A DNA stretch of 64,000 bases from Paramecium octaurelia (lineage: Eukaryota; Ciliophora; Oligohymenophorea; Peniculida; Parameciidae). Both the position numbers and the translations under genes were made by a program. Shown here in pieces: positions 28,397 to 40,613 of this stretch; position 1 is the stretch's first letter; the number at the start of each line of letters is the position of its first letter. Under the pieces are notes generated by a model. That model worked only from the letters and a program-made list of their open reading frames with translations, searched no databases and had not been told where the DNA came from. The stretch spans positions 6,662-70,661 of the forward strand of contig CAJJDP010000162.1 of assembly GCA_905182995.1 (NCBI GenBank). Reading direction: 5' to 3'.

Positions 28397-31300
28397 ATGA
28401 TAATGATAAAGTATTCAATCTGTTGTTTGCTACTCTTACAAATAGTTAACAGTGCCTCTATTCACACTTGTCCAACTGGATGTTTAACATGCAGTGGTGC
28501 TAGTGGTAATTGTGGTGCTTGCACACCTGGATATGAGCTGAGTGGGTCCACTTGCGTTGCTTGTCCATCAGGTGTTTGTACATCATGTCAACTACCATGT
28601 GCAACCTGTACTACAGGCAGTTTAGATTGTTAAACTTGTAATGACACAATTAACTAAGGTGGGTTAAGCTGTTAATGTTTAGTAGGATTTATCATGAACA
28701 CCTCAAATTACTTATGTGATTAATGTTAATTTCCATGTGCAACATGTTAAACAAACATAAATTATTGTTTAACATGTGCTTCAACCTATACTTTGAATTC
28801 TGTTAATCACACTTGCGAATGCCAATATAATCAATTTGAGCTAAATGGTATCCCTAAAAGTTGTTAAAATTGTAGCAGTCCATGTTAAACTTGTTCATCT
28901 TTAGATACTTTTTGTACATCATGCATTTCAGGACTAAACAAAATACTATCGAATAATTAATGTGTCTGTGATGATGGCTTTTATGGGAGTGCTGTTTGTA
29001 CACCTTGCAACCTACCATGCAAAAATTGTATTTCAAGTGCAGTTTGTACGTCCTGCATTGACTCAATTCATCAAACAGGAGTCTCTTGTACCTGTCCTGC
29101 AACTTTTTATATGAATGCATCTTTCATGTGTTAAAGTTGTGTAAGTCCTTGCTTAAATTGTACTTCAGACTTATCATGTACATCTTGTATTGGCAACTAT
29201 TTTATTTCTGCAAATAGTTGCATACAATGTGATAACTCTTGTTACAACTGTGTTGATATGGCTACTAAATGCATATCATGTATTGATGGATATTACTTGG
29301 ACAACGTATCTTGTTTGCCTTGCACTCATCCATGTAGCAAATGTTAAAATAATGGTAATTATTGTTTGGATTGCGCATCAACCTATGTGATGAGCACTTC
29401 AAATCCAAACATTTGCGAGTGTCCTTATAACACCATTAAAGTATTAACAAACAATCCGATAAATTGCGAACCTTGTACTTTACCTTGTGATACGTGTTAA
29501 GGAACAATAACTCATTGTTTAACATGCATTGATTCGAATTAAACGATCAATTCCTCTTTTTAGTGTGTTTGTAATTCTGGTTATGTAAATGGTAGTAATT
29601 CTAATTGCGTACTTTGCTAAAGTCCTTGTTCAACTTGTTCAGTTAATGATGTGCACTGTGATACCTGCACTGATTAAAATCATTAAATTAATTCAGTATT
29701 TCAATGTATTTGTAAGGACACATTTTATTCAAATACCATTACTACATGTGCTTAATGTGCATATCCCTGTTAAAATTGTAATGCTAATGGGTGCTTAACA
29801 TGCATCGATGCTAATAAAATAGCTAATAAATCTTATAAATGTGTTTGTAAGCCTGGATCTTACGAAGATGGACTTAATTGTGTAGCATGTGCTTCTCCAT
29901 GCAAAACTTGTGAAATTGATTAAAACTAATGTTTAACTTGTATTGATACAAATTAAATCTAAATCAACAAAAAATGTATATGCAAAGATGGATATTTTGA
30001 AGTCAATTTGCACTGCCAATTGTGTAACTACTAATGTTATACATGTTTTCAATAATCTACTAACTGTCTTAGTTGTAATCCACAGGCAAATAGAAAACAA
30101 TAGAACAATACATGTATTTGTGAGGATGGATATTTTGAAAATTAAAATAAAGATTGTTAAGCTTGCAATTCAAATGAAGGTAAAACTAATAAAGATTGCA
30201 AATAAAAAGAATGTTCTGATAATATTTGGACGTAAGGAGAAGATTGTGATGATGGCAATGATGTTTCTAGAGATGGTTGCACTGATTGCAAAATTGATAA
30301 AAATTATTCTTGCATAAATACCTTTAATCAACCATCGCTTTGCTTTAAATGTAGTGATAATTGCAAAGAATGTTCAATGTCACTATAAATTGTTTGTATT
30401 AAATGTAATAAAGGCTATTTTTTACAATAAAATCAATGTGCTCAATGTTCTGAAAAATGTTTAGATTGTGAAACCAGTGCTTCCAATTGCATAAGTTGTA
30501 GGTATTAGACAAAATCATCAGGAACCTGCTAATTATGTGAGAGTGATCAAGGTTATTATGCTGACGAAATTAATAATAGATGCTATTCTAAGTGTGGAGA
30601 TTCCTTGAAATCTGTAGAGGAAGAATGTGATGATGGTAATTAAGTATCAGGAGATGGATGTAATTAATCATGTTAGAAAGAGAAAAAATTTCTATGTTAA
30701 GATGGAATATGTATCCTACCTGATTATCCCATTCCTGTATTATTTAGTTATGGAGATACTTCTTTATATATTAATAAGCGAAAATTTAAATTAGAATATA
30801 ATACACTCTTAAATTTAACTCAGGATAATATCATAGAGAGACAGTTAAAATTCTACATCAAAAAGCAAATGACCATTAACCCAATCGATATTCCTTACAT
30901 AATAGAACGATAATATTTATTTACTAATCAAGGCAACATTAATTTTTCAGTAAGTGCTCAGATATTATTTAATCGTAGTTCAACAAATGAAGAGCTTCTA
31001 ATTAAATATCTTAATGCCGATTAAATTATTTCTAATAAAGGATATTCATAAACAGAAAAAGAAATTTTGGCTGAAATTCCAAAATATTTTTTTATTGATT
31101 AAACTTCTGTCGCATAAGTTGAAATGGCTACATCCAGTAATTCAATACTGTTGTATGTTATGGCTTTTATGGCTGCAGGAGCAGTTTTGTTCGGTGGTTT
31201 AGAAATATTCTATAATTTATTAGATACAATTTAAATGTTATCTTACTTAAAATACATTAATACTCAATATCCTTATAATTTGGAGTAATTTTTTGAATTT

Positions 31301-32392
31301 TTTGGTTTTGCTTAGCTCAGTTTTATTTCTAAATATTTGAATTTGTAAGAATTGATTGATCCTTTTATTTCTTACGAAAATCTAAAGTCAATACCTTATA
31401 AGATAGAATTAGATGAGTTTAATTCTTTATTTATTATTAATGGATCATCTATTTTGGTTGTCTGGCTTACTCTACTGGGTGTTTATCTGTCTTCCAAATA
31501 CCTTCCAACCCTTTTGTCTAGGATTAGATTTAAATATTACACTGATGTACCAGAAAAATTTGATCTCGAATTAAGATGCAAATTTTGGTTGGTAGCTTTA
31601 AAAATATATATTGTTGAACTCTGCTCCATGATAGTGTCAGAGTTTTTCTACAGCGGAATCTTAAGAACTTTTATTGCAACTGCTTATGACTATTCATTCT
31701 CAATGTCTCTTTAGCTCTCAGCATTACAAATTGATTCTTCAGATGGTCTTGTTGCATTTAGTTCATTTTTAGCCCTAATAGCTCTGGGAATATATTTACT
31801 TACGATTTTCTCTGTCACAACAATATGTGGAGATCCTAATTTTTAGATTTAAGAATATCAAAAGAAACTCAAATACTAGTCCCTATTTGAAGGCATTAAA
31901 GATGATACCTACAGTAAATATTTTAATGCAATTAGCCTTATATAAAAGTTACTATTTATAAATATCTTGATATTTTGTTATGAAGCACCTTTTTATCAGA
32001 CCATAAACTTAACACTTCTATCAATTTTGTAAGTTATATACTTATTTGTTTTTAATCCTTTAAATGATAAAAAGGAGTTTATAAAGTAATTTTCATGTGA
32101 AATTAATAAAGCTGTTGCCCTCTTTTTTATTTTAGGGTTAGTTATTGATTAAGAATTCAAGGTTTTGAGTGAAAACATGCGATCAATCGTAGGTTGGATT
32201 TGCATCGGTAATATAAGTTTAATTTTTATTATTTAAATAATGATAGATATTATTCAATAATGGATACTTTTAATCAACAAATACAAAAAGTTAAGAAAAC
32301 TTGTCAATTAATTTTAACAAGTTATAGCTCCAAAAAAACCTAAAGAAGCTGATCATAAGCTTTTTACATAAGGAAATCTAAGAAATGCTTGA
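28397..32392 (+). CDS. Cysteine-rich (growth-factor-receptor-like) multi-pass membrane protein, 1331 aa
   Basis: A single open frame of 1332 codons with no intron, using TAA/TAG as Gln throughout and ending at TGA 32390-32392. The ATG opens a signal peptide (MIMIKYSICCLLLLQIVNSA). About 850 residues follow in tandem modules with the spacing CP..C..C......C..C...Y, the furin-like or GF-receptor cysteine-rich pattern of many ciliate surface proteins. Two CDDGN...DGC..C units lie towards the end of this part. A cysteine-free segment with N-glycosylation-type NxS/T sites then leads to a series of transmembrane helices (for example LLYVMAFMAAGAVLFGG) and a short basic tail. The likely location is the plasma or ciliary membrane, with the cysteine-rich part outside. 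The 94-bp gap to the upstream pseudogene must hold its promoter. Its binding partner is unknown. Confidence 0.88.
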
Positions 32393-32472
32393 AATTTATT
32401 TATTTGATTATTATTAGTATAATAATGTAGTTTATGAAATACTCCAAAAATAACAATATTAATAGTTAGTAT

Positions 32473-32829
32473 TCAATTAAAAAATAGAGTACTTAATTCA
32501 TAGCTGTATATATTAAAGAGAAAACAAATTTTATTCCTGAAAAAGTAATTCTCACCTATTGGATGAAACATTTTCAACCATGACTTATATAATTGATTCA
32601 ATCTCCTCTTAATCACATCTGGTTTTAAATCTTGAATGATAAAAATTGTGCTTTCACTTAAACATTCATCATTTATTTGCAACATTAAACTGCCTAGTTC
32701 CTTTTGGATCAGCGAAAAATTATTTTTATCCAGCTTGTATTGATCTCTAAAATTTATTTTTGATGTAATTATAATAATCAACAATATAAGCAATAAAGAA
32801 TTCACTTTTGAATCTTTAAAATGATTCAC
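32473..32829 (-). CDS. Small predicted membrane-anchored protein, 118 aa
   Basis: An uninterrupted ATG-to-TGA frame of 119 codons. The N-terminus is basic and polar, followed by a hydrophobic stretch (LLLILLIIIITS) that could be a signal peptide or anchor. The rest is soluble, with mixed Lys, Glu, Phe and Tyr and a WLKMFHP segment. It contains no TAA or TAG codons, so it is open in the standard code too. It lies tail-to-tail with the cysteine-rich gene, 80 bp away. No family was recognised. A frame of this length could arise by chance in this composition, but the amino-acid mix looks protein-like. Confidence 0.5.
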   Translation of the reverse strand: MNHFKDSKVNSLLLILLIIIITSKINFRDQYKLDKNNFSLIQKELGSLMLQINDECLSESTIFIIQDLKPDVIKRRLNQLYKSWLKMFHPIGENYFFRNKICFLFNIYSYELSTLFFN

Positions 32830-33071
32830 GTAAAGTAATTTATCTATTTCCTTTACAATAAATTAAAAATATATATTTCTTTATTTAATTTAATTTTCGA
32901 AATTCGAATAGTTAAATTAGTTGAGATTGATAAAAGAATAAGCTTAATAATTGATTGAACAGTAATTACTGTATATTTAAGTTTCTTTAGAACGTGATAA
33001 TTCAAATAAGAGATAATCTTACACTCATAATTAATAATCAGCACCTGAGATAAGTTTTTCAATATGGACCA

Positions 33072-33368
33072 TCAATGAATGAGTTGAATTTTCTTAGAAT
33101 ATTAAATGTAATCGATCAAGACAAAGTACAATAGACTTACTTTAATTGATCCTCTGGATAAGTCTAAATAATATAAAATTATTTTGCATTAAGAAATACC
33201 ATTAATTTTCTCACTATTATCATAGAACCATTGATGCAATTGGTTACTTTCAGATTCAAATGGGTTTAAGCTGTCTTAATTGAATTTAATAATAATTTTA
33301 TTCTCAGATTCAATTTAGTGAATTATGGATAGTATTTCAATATTGCTCCTATTTAGATAAAGCAACAT
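33072..33368 (-). CDS. Small hypothetical protein, 98 aa
   Basis: Open frame from ATG 33366-33368 to TGA 33072-33074. The first 76 residues are well mixed (SNQLHQWFYDNSEKINGISQ), which argues for real coding. The last 22 are more AT-driven. A GTAAG sequence after the LDLSRGSIK segment could be a splice donor, so the 3' end may be different and might connect to the coding-like frame at 33062-32826. No family was recognised. Confidence 0.4.
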
Positions 33369-33661
33369 AGCTATTTTACTTATTTAATGTCGATAAATAT
33401 CTCATAATAATCTTAATTATATATGGCTAAATAAAATAGATTTTCTGGTATTTTATGCCACATAGAAGTAATTTATAATACGATCAAATAAAAATGATTT
33501 TTTTGTTCAGATTCAAAGACAATAACTTTAAATTTTGTATTAATTCCAGATTTCTTCCCTATATAATATATTAAAATAATAATGATTCTCTGAAGAATTA
33601 ATATTTAAGCTTTTCTTCAATTATTTTTTTTATATTGAACTTTCATAAATAATTATTAATA

Positions 33662-34657
33662 ATGTATTTACCATTTACAGATTAAACTTATGGAAATTAG
33701 TAATAAAGTTATAAACATGAAACATGCATAGCTTTAGCAATTAATAATGATAACACAATGTTACTCACTGGTTGGGATGTAAAAACTCTGGTTCATATAT
33801 TTAAATAAGGGGTGTTAAAATAGTTCAAGTTCTTGAATCATCATTCAGCTGAAGTATCTACACTTAATTTTTGTGTAAAAAACTCTAACATTGTATCTGG
33901 CTCACTTGATGGTTCTATAGTGATTTCATCAATCTAATAAATTGCAAAATCAAAATGGATTTAAAAATTAAAAGGTCTCTAAGACATTTTGTGTTTAGTT
34001 ATTAGTCCACAGTCTGAAGACTTTATAGTAGCAGGCAGCCAGGACAACAGTATAAAATTTTGGTAATGTATCAACAAACAATTTTCATATTCATAATCAA
34101 TTTTCGAACATAGTGGTTCTGTAAGTGGACTATCCTACTGTTAATAAGAAGACAAAATTATTTCTTGTGGTATAGATTGTTTGATTTTACTTATTGAATA
34201 AGTTAAAAACAATGCAGTTGTAAGTTGGGTTGTGAAATAAAAAATATAAGTTGATTAATTTGGTTATCGTTTAAGCTTTATAAATAATAAAATATTTGTA
34301 TTTCAACCCGAATAATGTAACAATTCAAATTTAATTATCTACACTCTTAATGATTAAAAATAATTTACTGAAAGCAACAAACTTTCCATAACAGATGGAG
34401 GGTTATCATGCTATTATTTTTTCCCACTCATATATAATAATAAAAAAAATATTCTTATCAATAAAAATAACAATTATGTAAATGTGATAAGAGTGTTAAA
34501 ATAGGGTAAGGAAGAAGAATGTGTAGAATTCAGGTTAGAATAGGCAATAGACTTTAAAGATAATTGCAATTTTGGCACTTTAAGCAATGATGGAGAATAT
34601 TTAGTCACCTGGGATTAAGACTCTTATAAAATTTAAGTAAGGAAGTACATCGAATGA
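33662..34657 (+). CDS. WD40-repeat protein, 331 aa
   Basis: An intronless frame of 332 codons from ATG to TGA, rich in TAA/TAG glutamines. It carries WD40 blades: GWDVKTLVHIF, SGSLDGSIVISS, AGSQDNSIKFW and a final SNDGEYLVTWDQD, with the usual hydrophobic-strand and small-residue spacing. The length fits one six- or seven-bladed propeller and nothing else, so it probably serves as a scaffold for protein complexes. It is clearly paralogous to the minus-strand gene 39416-40441 (shared HSAEVSTLNF/HSKVATTLNF and C-terminal LVTWD motifs). The specific complex cannot be told. Confidence 0.85.
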
Positions 34658-34909
34658 ATTGAATTATTTTATTTTCAATAATCTTATTGTAGATATTCTT
34701 AAAAATAGGATTATGATTATTTTCTTGAAAGTATTCTGGATTTTCTATTCTAACTGGTTAAGCATACCGATGTATAATATAATAAAGTATTGGATGAAAT
34801 ATTATAAAATAACAGATAATTATCGATTAAATAATGAATGTTTTTTATTTAAATAATTTTAATAGATAACAACTTTATATAACATAATATTCATGATTTT
34901 GTATCGTGA

Positions 34910-35846
34910 TCATCTTTAATTTCTAATCTTATTATAATTATCAAATTTATGCTAATTGTCTGGATGGTAACCCAAACAACATGTAAATATAAACATCAAT
35001 CCCATAATAAATGCCATAATGATAAATACTATTCCAGATATAGAGAAGAGCCTCTTAAAATAATTACCTAATGCTTTATAACAAGAGAATCTAAGATAAT
35101 TTCAAATAGTACTATTGATCTTTCACATCTGAATTGACGTCATTAAACATTTAAATTGGATACTCTATGCACCAACCTGAACAATCAAATTTTTCTTCCA
35201 TCCACTAAATAGCTGATGCATCCATCAAGAAAGCATTATTAAAATAACTGCATTCTTATGCGTTTATCGCCTAATAGATATATTACATTTAAATTGTACT
35301 TTACTCTGATCAGTCTTAGAATATACTTAGACCTCTGTTGATGCTTAAGGAGTTATATCTTTCGCATAGTAACATTCACATGGGCTTTTGCACAGATTTA
35401 ATTAAGCTTGATTGTACATTGATTGAACCGTTGTATATTATGGGTCTGTTGGACTGCAAGTTTGATCCTATGTCATAGAAGCTCCAACAATAATTGCTAT
35501 AACTCCTACTAAGGTGAAAGTCGCAAAGAAGCATAAGTTCCCCATGTTGAACATTACTAAAAAATATTTCCTATTCTTCATTATAGTGCCTAGTATTCCA
35601 CATATTGCCACCATAAATATACCAAAAGCCAAGGTCCAAAACGGTCTAGATAAAAATTTCAATGAGATGAAGCCCTAAGAAATTAGAACTTATTCTTACT
35701 ACTCCTAATGCCGCTAATTATTCATCCACTTTACCCAAAAGTTTTGAAATATAATATGCACCAATAAATGCCAATATAGAAAGTCCAAAAGCAATAAAGA
35801 CTTAAATAAAAGCAATAATCTTTAATGTTTTAATAGGCAGACACAT
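34910..35846 (-). CDS. Tetraspanin-like four-pass membrane protein, 286 aa
   Basis: Four exons with introns 35675-35699, 35271-35299 and 35091-35112 (25, 29 and 22 nt); spliced length 287 codons. Topology is three closely spaced hydrophobic helices near the N-terminus (IAFIQVFIAFGLSILAFIG, then WTLAFGIFMVAICGILG, then FFATFTLVGVIAIIVGA). A loop of about 125 residues with many cysteines follows, then a fourth helix (ISGIVFIIMAFIMGL) and a short polar tail. This short-loop and long-loop layout with a cysteine-containing second loop is that of tetraspanins, although the loop has CEC and CSGWC rather than the canonical CCG motif. It probably organises membrane partners. The start Met is immediately followed by CLPIK, usual for this type. 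Confidence 0.78.
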
Positions 35847-36049
35847 TTCTAAAATAAAATTTTATGCAATATGATCATAAAATAAACTTGCCTTATAGCA
35901 CACAATATATCTTTGAATCAAATTAATTTTATATATGGTAAATAGATTAAAGATTCAATATTAAAAATTTAAACACACAAATTTAAACAAATTGATCAAC
36001 AATTGCCCTTTAATTAATATCAAATAAGTAAAGTTGATATAGTAAATAA

Positions 36050-36541
36050 ATGAAGGTTGCTTAGATATCTCAACAAAATAAAAGTATGGATTGTATGTTT
36101 CAGAGGCAAATAAATAACGAAACTTAAGCTAGAGACTTTAAAGTAACTCTCCAGCAGTCTTTTAAAAATGTTCAGCCCCTTATAAAAAAGGTTTAAAATT
36201 CAACATTAGAAATAGATCGAAGAAACTCTTCTAAGTTCTTGGTAATCAGTCAGCGATTAAGAGAATACAAGATTATAAAATAATATAATATTACATGTAG
36301 GTAGATAAAGACTAAACTTTATAATTAAATTTCTGAATCCCTAAAATTATTGAATGAACTAATTAATACAATCTACAGTCCCTTCAAAATGACAAAAATC
36401 AAATTGATTAAATTTTTAGATTATTACAACCATAATATGTAGCTTTTTGGCAAATATTAATCAAGGTATTTAAACAGAGGACTAATTACAACGATAAGTA
36501 TACGATTTAAATATCTGAAAATATCTTGTTTTGAGGAATGA
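36050..36541 (+). CDS. Hypothetical protein, 163 aa
   Basis: An open frame of 164 codons from ATG to TGA without introns, using TAA/TAG for Gln. The N-terminal half is polar and helix-prone (MKVAQISQQNKSMDCMFQ, ISQRLREYKIIKQY). The remainder is basic with a few aromatic residues and no signal peptide or membrane segment. A short SKFLVISQRLREYK segment gives it protein-like character. No family was recognised. It is convergent with the next frame on the minus strand and divergent from the tetraspanin-like gene, with which it shares a 203-bp spacer. Confidence 0.6.
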
Positions 36542-36682
36542 ATTTAACCAAGCTTTCATAAATTTTTTTCCAATAGTTATAAAAAAAATACATCTGAATT
36601 TAATTTCAAATTGGCTATCTTAAATTAGTTTATTTGATGGATATATGAGATTAGACTTTTGTAGTCACTTAATCTTTGGAAA

Positions 36683-37163
36683 TCATCTTTTATAATCCAA
36701 AAAAAAAAACTTTAGTCCCATAAAGGGAAGGCAATGAAGGCGAATGCAAAAGCTTATATCTTAAGCTATTAAAAATCAAACAAATTTATTTTCTAGAAGT
36801 AGAATCTAAATATCTCCTTATCATAAATCTCCAATTCTATCCTTGAAACAAATTAAATAGCTTCGTCCCTTTTATTAGGTTTTTTTATGCTTTTTGGATT
36901 TGATTGACATAGAGGCTATCTTATTCGGTGTGTCTAATAAGCTTGAGCAACTGATATAACATTTGCTTAAGATTTTCCCGATTTAATTCTCTCCTTCATT
37001 CTAAGTTTGCACTCTTTTTGATAACTTATAATCCCATCTCCCTATTTTGAGTTTATTAAATCCCTCTAATCAGTCAGGTACTAATCAAAATCAATTAAAT
37101 ATTAAGAATGATAAAAGATCCATATGGTGAATGTGTAACGCTGAAATCAATTTGATTAAACAT
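36683..37163 (-). CDS. Hypothetical protein, gene structure unresolved
   Basis: About 120 codons on the minus strand look strongly coding: a lysine/arginine-rich segment (KECKLRMKERIKSGKSQ, NPKSIKKPNKRDEAI) followed by acidic and aromatic residues, ending at TGA 36683-36685. An ATG at 37163 opens a frame reading MFNQIDFSVTHSPYG, but it is offset from the downstream frame. The roughly 60 bases between contain no intron of the usual form. Either a frameshift has broken the gene, or there is a sequence error, or the true first exon lies elsewhere. Another open frame without features continues upstream to about 37450. No family was recognised. Confidence 0.4.
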
Positions 37164-37640
37164 GATTAATTATTTAGGATTATAACTCTTTTTATTTTGG
37201 CCCTCTATATTTTTTTAAATAACCAACCTTTAGTTAAATCCGTTTGATAAAAATTAAGAGTCTTCTCAAATAGGGTATATTAATGAATTCAGCGATAGAT
37301 TAAAGATAATATTATTAATCAAGTACATAAGTATTAGTAAAATTACATATTCGTAATTTCAATAAAAAATACTACGATCTTTTTATAAATCTATAATAAG
37401 TATTAAATTATATAATCTATTGATCTCTAATATACTATAGCATAAGTTGATAATGAGTTTGTTCAAATTAAAATATTAGAAATTTTATTGCAAGTCATTT
37501 GAATAGAAAAATTAAATTATTTTGATACAATATTTATAATCTTAAACAATATTAAAATTATTTTAGCATCTTCCTATTTCCACAAATGAAAATGATTGTT
37601 CTCTTAATGCAAAGTGATAAAAATAATATTGAACCGTTAA

Positions 37641-39008
37641 TACAAAAAAAGTACGTCTTTGCAACTTATAGAAATATTTTTGTTATAAAAATGGCTAATC
37701 AATTTATAGAATCAAATTATAAAGATTAAATAATCTTTACTAAATTATTTTAATAAATTTCGAACCTAAACACTCATCATCTTGAGAATAAATTAATGAA
37801 TATAAAATATTATCAAATATTATTATTCATGCTTAAGGAATTAAAGTAAATAAGAATAACTAGAGTTATTAAATTAAATTAAATAGATGAAAAACTAACT
37901 TCTCACTATCTTTTTGGAAATTTAATAAGATAGTCTATTCATTTAGATTAATTTAATAAAGGTTTATCAACCAATATCTTATTTGAATTATTGAATCGTA
38001 AAAATATAAGAATAAACGTCTAAATCAGCTTAGTTTCTATATATTTTCATTAACCTTTAAGAACTCTAATTTAAATTTTTTCTGTTTTTGCATCCCAAGT
38101 AACTAAGAAGTTACCATCTTTACTCATCGTTCCAAAAATATTGGCTATGCCGTACAAGTCCGTTCCAAAATCAATTGACTGTTCTAACTTTAATATATAT
38201 TTATCATTTCCTAGACTGTTTTAATTTTTGTTTAATTTTATCAAATTGACATGAGCTCCATTCTTGTTAATAATAACACTTTTCTGACTGTTGAATGTGG
38301 ATGGGAAAAGAGAGGAACAGAGTTAACCTCCATCTTTAACAGCAAGATTAAAGGAGTTTATGTAAGTTTGTGTTGTTTAATCTAATAAAAATATTTAAAG
38401 GTGGCTTGATAGAAGGGGTTAAAATGTAAATATTTCATTATTTATGAAACACACTCTATAACCCCACAAATTGACTTTAATTTTCTATTTAATTTACCAT
38501 TTTGATGTATTCTCTTAGAACTGTATAACCAATAGTAAAGAATCATATCCACAAGTAATTAACTTATTTTCTTCATTCATGCTTAATCCATATACAGGTT
38601 GAGTATGGACTGAAATAGTTTCAGAACAAGACCATTATGTTAGATTTTAGAATGGAAGATTCCAAAACTTTATTGTAGTATCAAAACTACCTGAGACAAT
38701 TAAATTTTCTTATCTGTTGAGTGCCACACAAAGTATACTTTTGGAATGATTTTAAAAAGATTGTATGTATTTTGCTTTTGAAATTAAATTGGCTGACCAC
38801 ATGATGATTTAACCATCATCTGATCCTGAAAAGAAATTTCCTTAGCTAAAAAAATTGAGTGTGGTTGCTACTTTGGAATGTTTATACAAATTTTGTATGA
38901 ACTTCATCATTCCTTATTTGAACTGATACACCTTTATAATGGATTAACTGCCCACTAAAAGAATACTATTATTGTTGTTAATGGCAATAGTGCGACAATA
39001 ACTCTTTT
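37641..39008 (+). repeat. Direct repeat C, copy 1 (probable unmerged contig overlap)
   Basis: A 1368-bp block identical to 39010-40377 (offset 1369), with one N at 39009 between the copies. It contains a duplicate of the WD40 gene lacking its 5' end: the frame runs from 39008 down to a duplicated stop at 38047-38049. Only one real gene copy is needed. Confidence 0.9.
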
Positions 39009-39009
39009 N

Positions 39010-40377
39010 TACAAAAAAAGTACGTCTTTGCAACTTATAGAAATATTTTTGTTATAAAAATGGCTAATCAATTTATAGAATCAAATTATAAAGATTAAAT
39101 AATCTTTACTAAATTATTTTAATAAATTTCGAACCTAAACACTCATCATCTTGAGAATAAATTAATGAATATAAAATATTATCAAATATTATTATTCATG
39201 CTTAAGGAATTAAAGTAAATAAGAATAACTAGAGTTATTAAATTAAATTAAATAGATGAAAAACTAACTTCTCACTATCTTTTTGGAAATTTAATAAGAT
39301 AGTCTATTCATTTAGATTAATTTAATAAAGGTTTATCAACCAATATCTTATTTGAATTATTGAATCGTAAAAATATAAGAATAAACGTCTAAATCAGCTT
39401 AGTTTCTATATATTTTCATTAACCTTTAAGAACTCTAATTTAAATTTTTTCTGTTTTTGCATCCCAAGTAACTAAGAAGTTACCATCTTTACTCATCGTT
39501 CCAAAAATATTGGCTATGCCGTACAAGTCCGTTCCAAAATCAATTGACTGTTCTAACTTTAATATATATTTATCATTTCCTAGACTGTTTTAATTTTTGT
39601 TTAATTTTATCAAATTGACATGAGCTCCATTCTTGTTAATAATAACACTTTTCTGACTGTTGAATGTGGATGGGAAAAGAGAGGAACAGAGTTAACCTCC
39701 ATCTTTAACAGCAAGATTAAAGGAGTTTATGTAAGTTTGTGTTGTTTAATCTAATAAAAATATTTAAAGGTGGCTTGATAGAAGGGGTTAAAATGTAAAT
39801 ATTTCATTATTTATGAAACACACTCTATAACCCCACAAATTGACTTTAATTTTCTATTTAATTTACCATTTTGATGTATTCTCTTAGAACTGTATAACCA
39901 ATAGTAAAGAATCATATCCACAAGTAATTAACTTATTTTCTTCATTCATGCTTAATCCATATACAGGTTGAGTATGGACTGAAATAGTTTCAGAACAAGA
40001 CCATTATGTTAGATTTTAGAATGGAAGATTCCAAAACTTTATTGTAGTATCAAAACTACCTGAGACAATTAAATTTTCTTATCTGTTGAGTGCCACACAA
40101 AGTATACTTTTGGAATGATTTTAAAAAGATTGTATGTATTTTGCTTTTGAAATTAAATTGGCTGACCACATGATGATTTAACCATCATCTGATCCTGAAA
40201 AGAAATTTCCTTAGCTAAAAAAATTGAGTGTGGTTGCTACTTTGGAATGTTTATACAAATTTTGTATGAACTTCATCATTCCTTATTTGAACTGATACAC
40301 CTTTATAATGGATTAACTGCCCACTAAAAGAATACTATTATTGTTGTTAATGGCAATAGTGCGACAATAACTCTTTT
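39010..40377 (+). repeat. Direct repeat C, copy 2
   Basis: Second copy, continuous with the unique sequence 40378-40441 that holds the start codon of the WD40 gene. Confidence 0.9.
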
Positions 40378-40441
40378 ACTTTATAAAACTTTAAGGCAAC
40401 ACCTCATAACAAATCTCTTTTTAGGCCGGCTCTTATTGCAT
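39416..40441 (-). CDS. WD40-repeat protein, 341 aa
   Basis: An intronless frame of 342 codons from ATG 40439-40441 to TGA 39416-39418. The N-terminus is MQQEPAQKEICYEVLPQSF. WD40 blades are visible: SGSDDGQIIMW, SGSFDTTIKFW, CGYDSLLLV and the C-terminal MSKDGNFLVTWD. It is a paralogue of the plus-strand gene at 33662-34657, with the two in opposite orientation about 5 kb apart (less after removing the repeated block). It probably forms a single beta-propeller scaffold. A 5'-truncated second copy at 38047-39008 is part of the repeated block and most likely an assembly artefact. Confidence 0.85.
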
Positions 40442-40613
40442 AAACTTTTATATAATAATGAACAATTTTCTTCATAGTAATTAATATTTTATTCTATATA
40501 ATAAAAGAATCCGTAATAGATTTTAAATGTATGATTGTTAGTCATAAATTTTAACTTATAGTTTAATTATAAGTTTACAATTATTTAATCTTAAAAAAAA
40601 TCATAGACTATCA

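Noticed and set aside
34659-34909. Plus-strand open frame after the WD40 stop
   Set aside because: It has no ATG at its start, is composed almost only of AT-rich codons, and runs into the tetraspanin-like gene on the other strand. Best read as spacer.
38047-39008. A third WD40 gene copy, 5'-truncated
   Set aside because: It is base-for-base the same as part of 39416-40377 and ends exactly at an N. An unmerged contig overlap explains it better than a gene.
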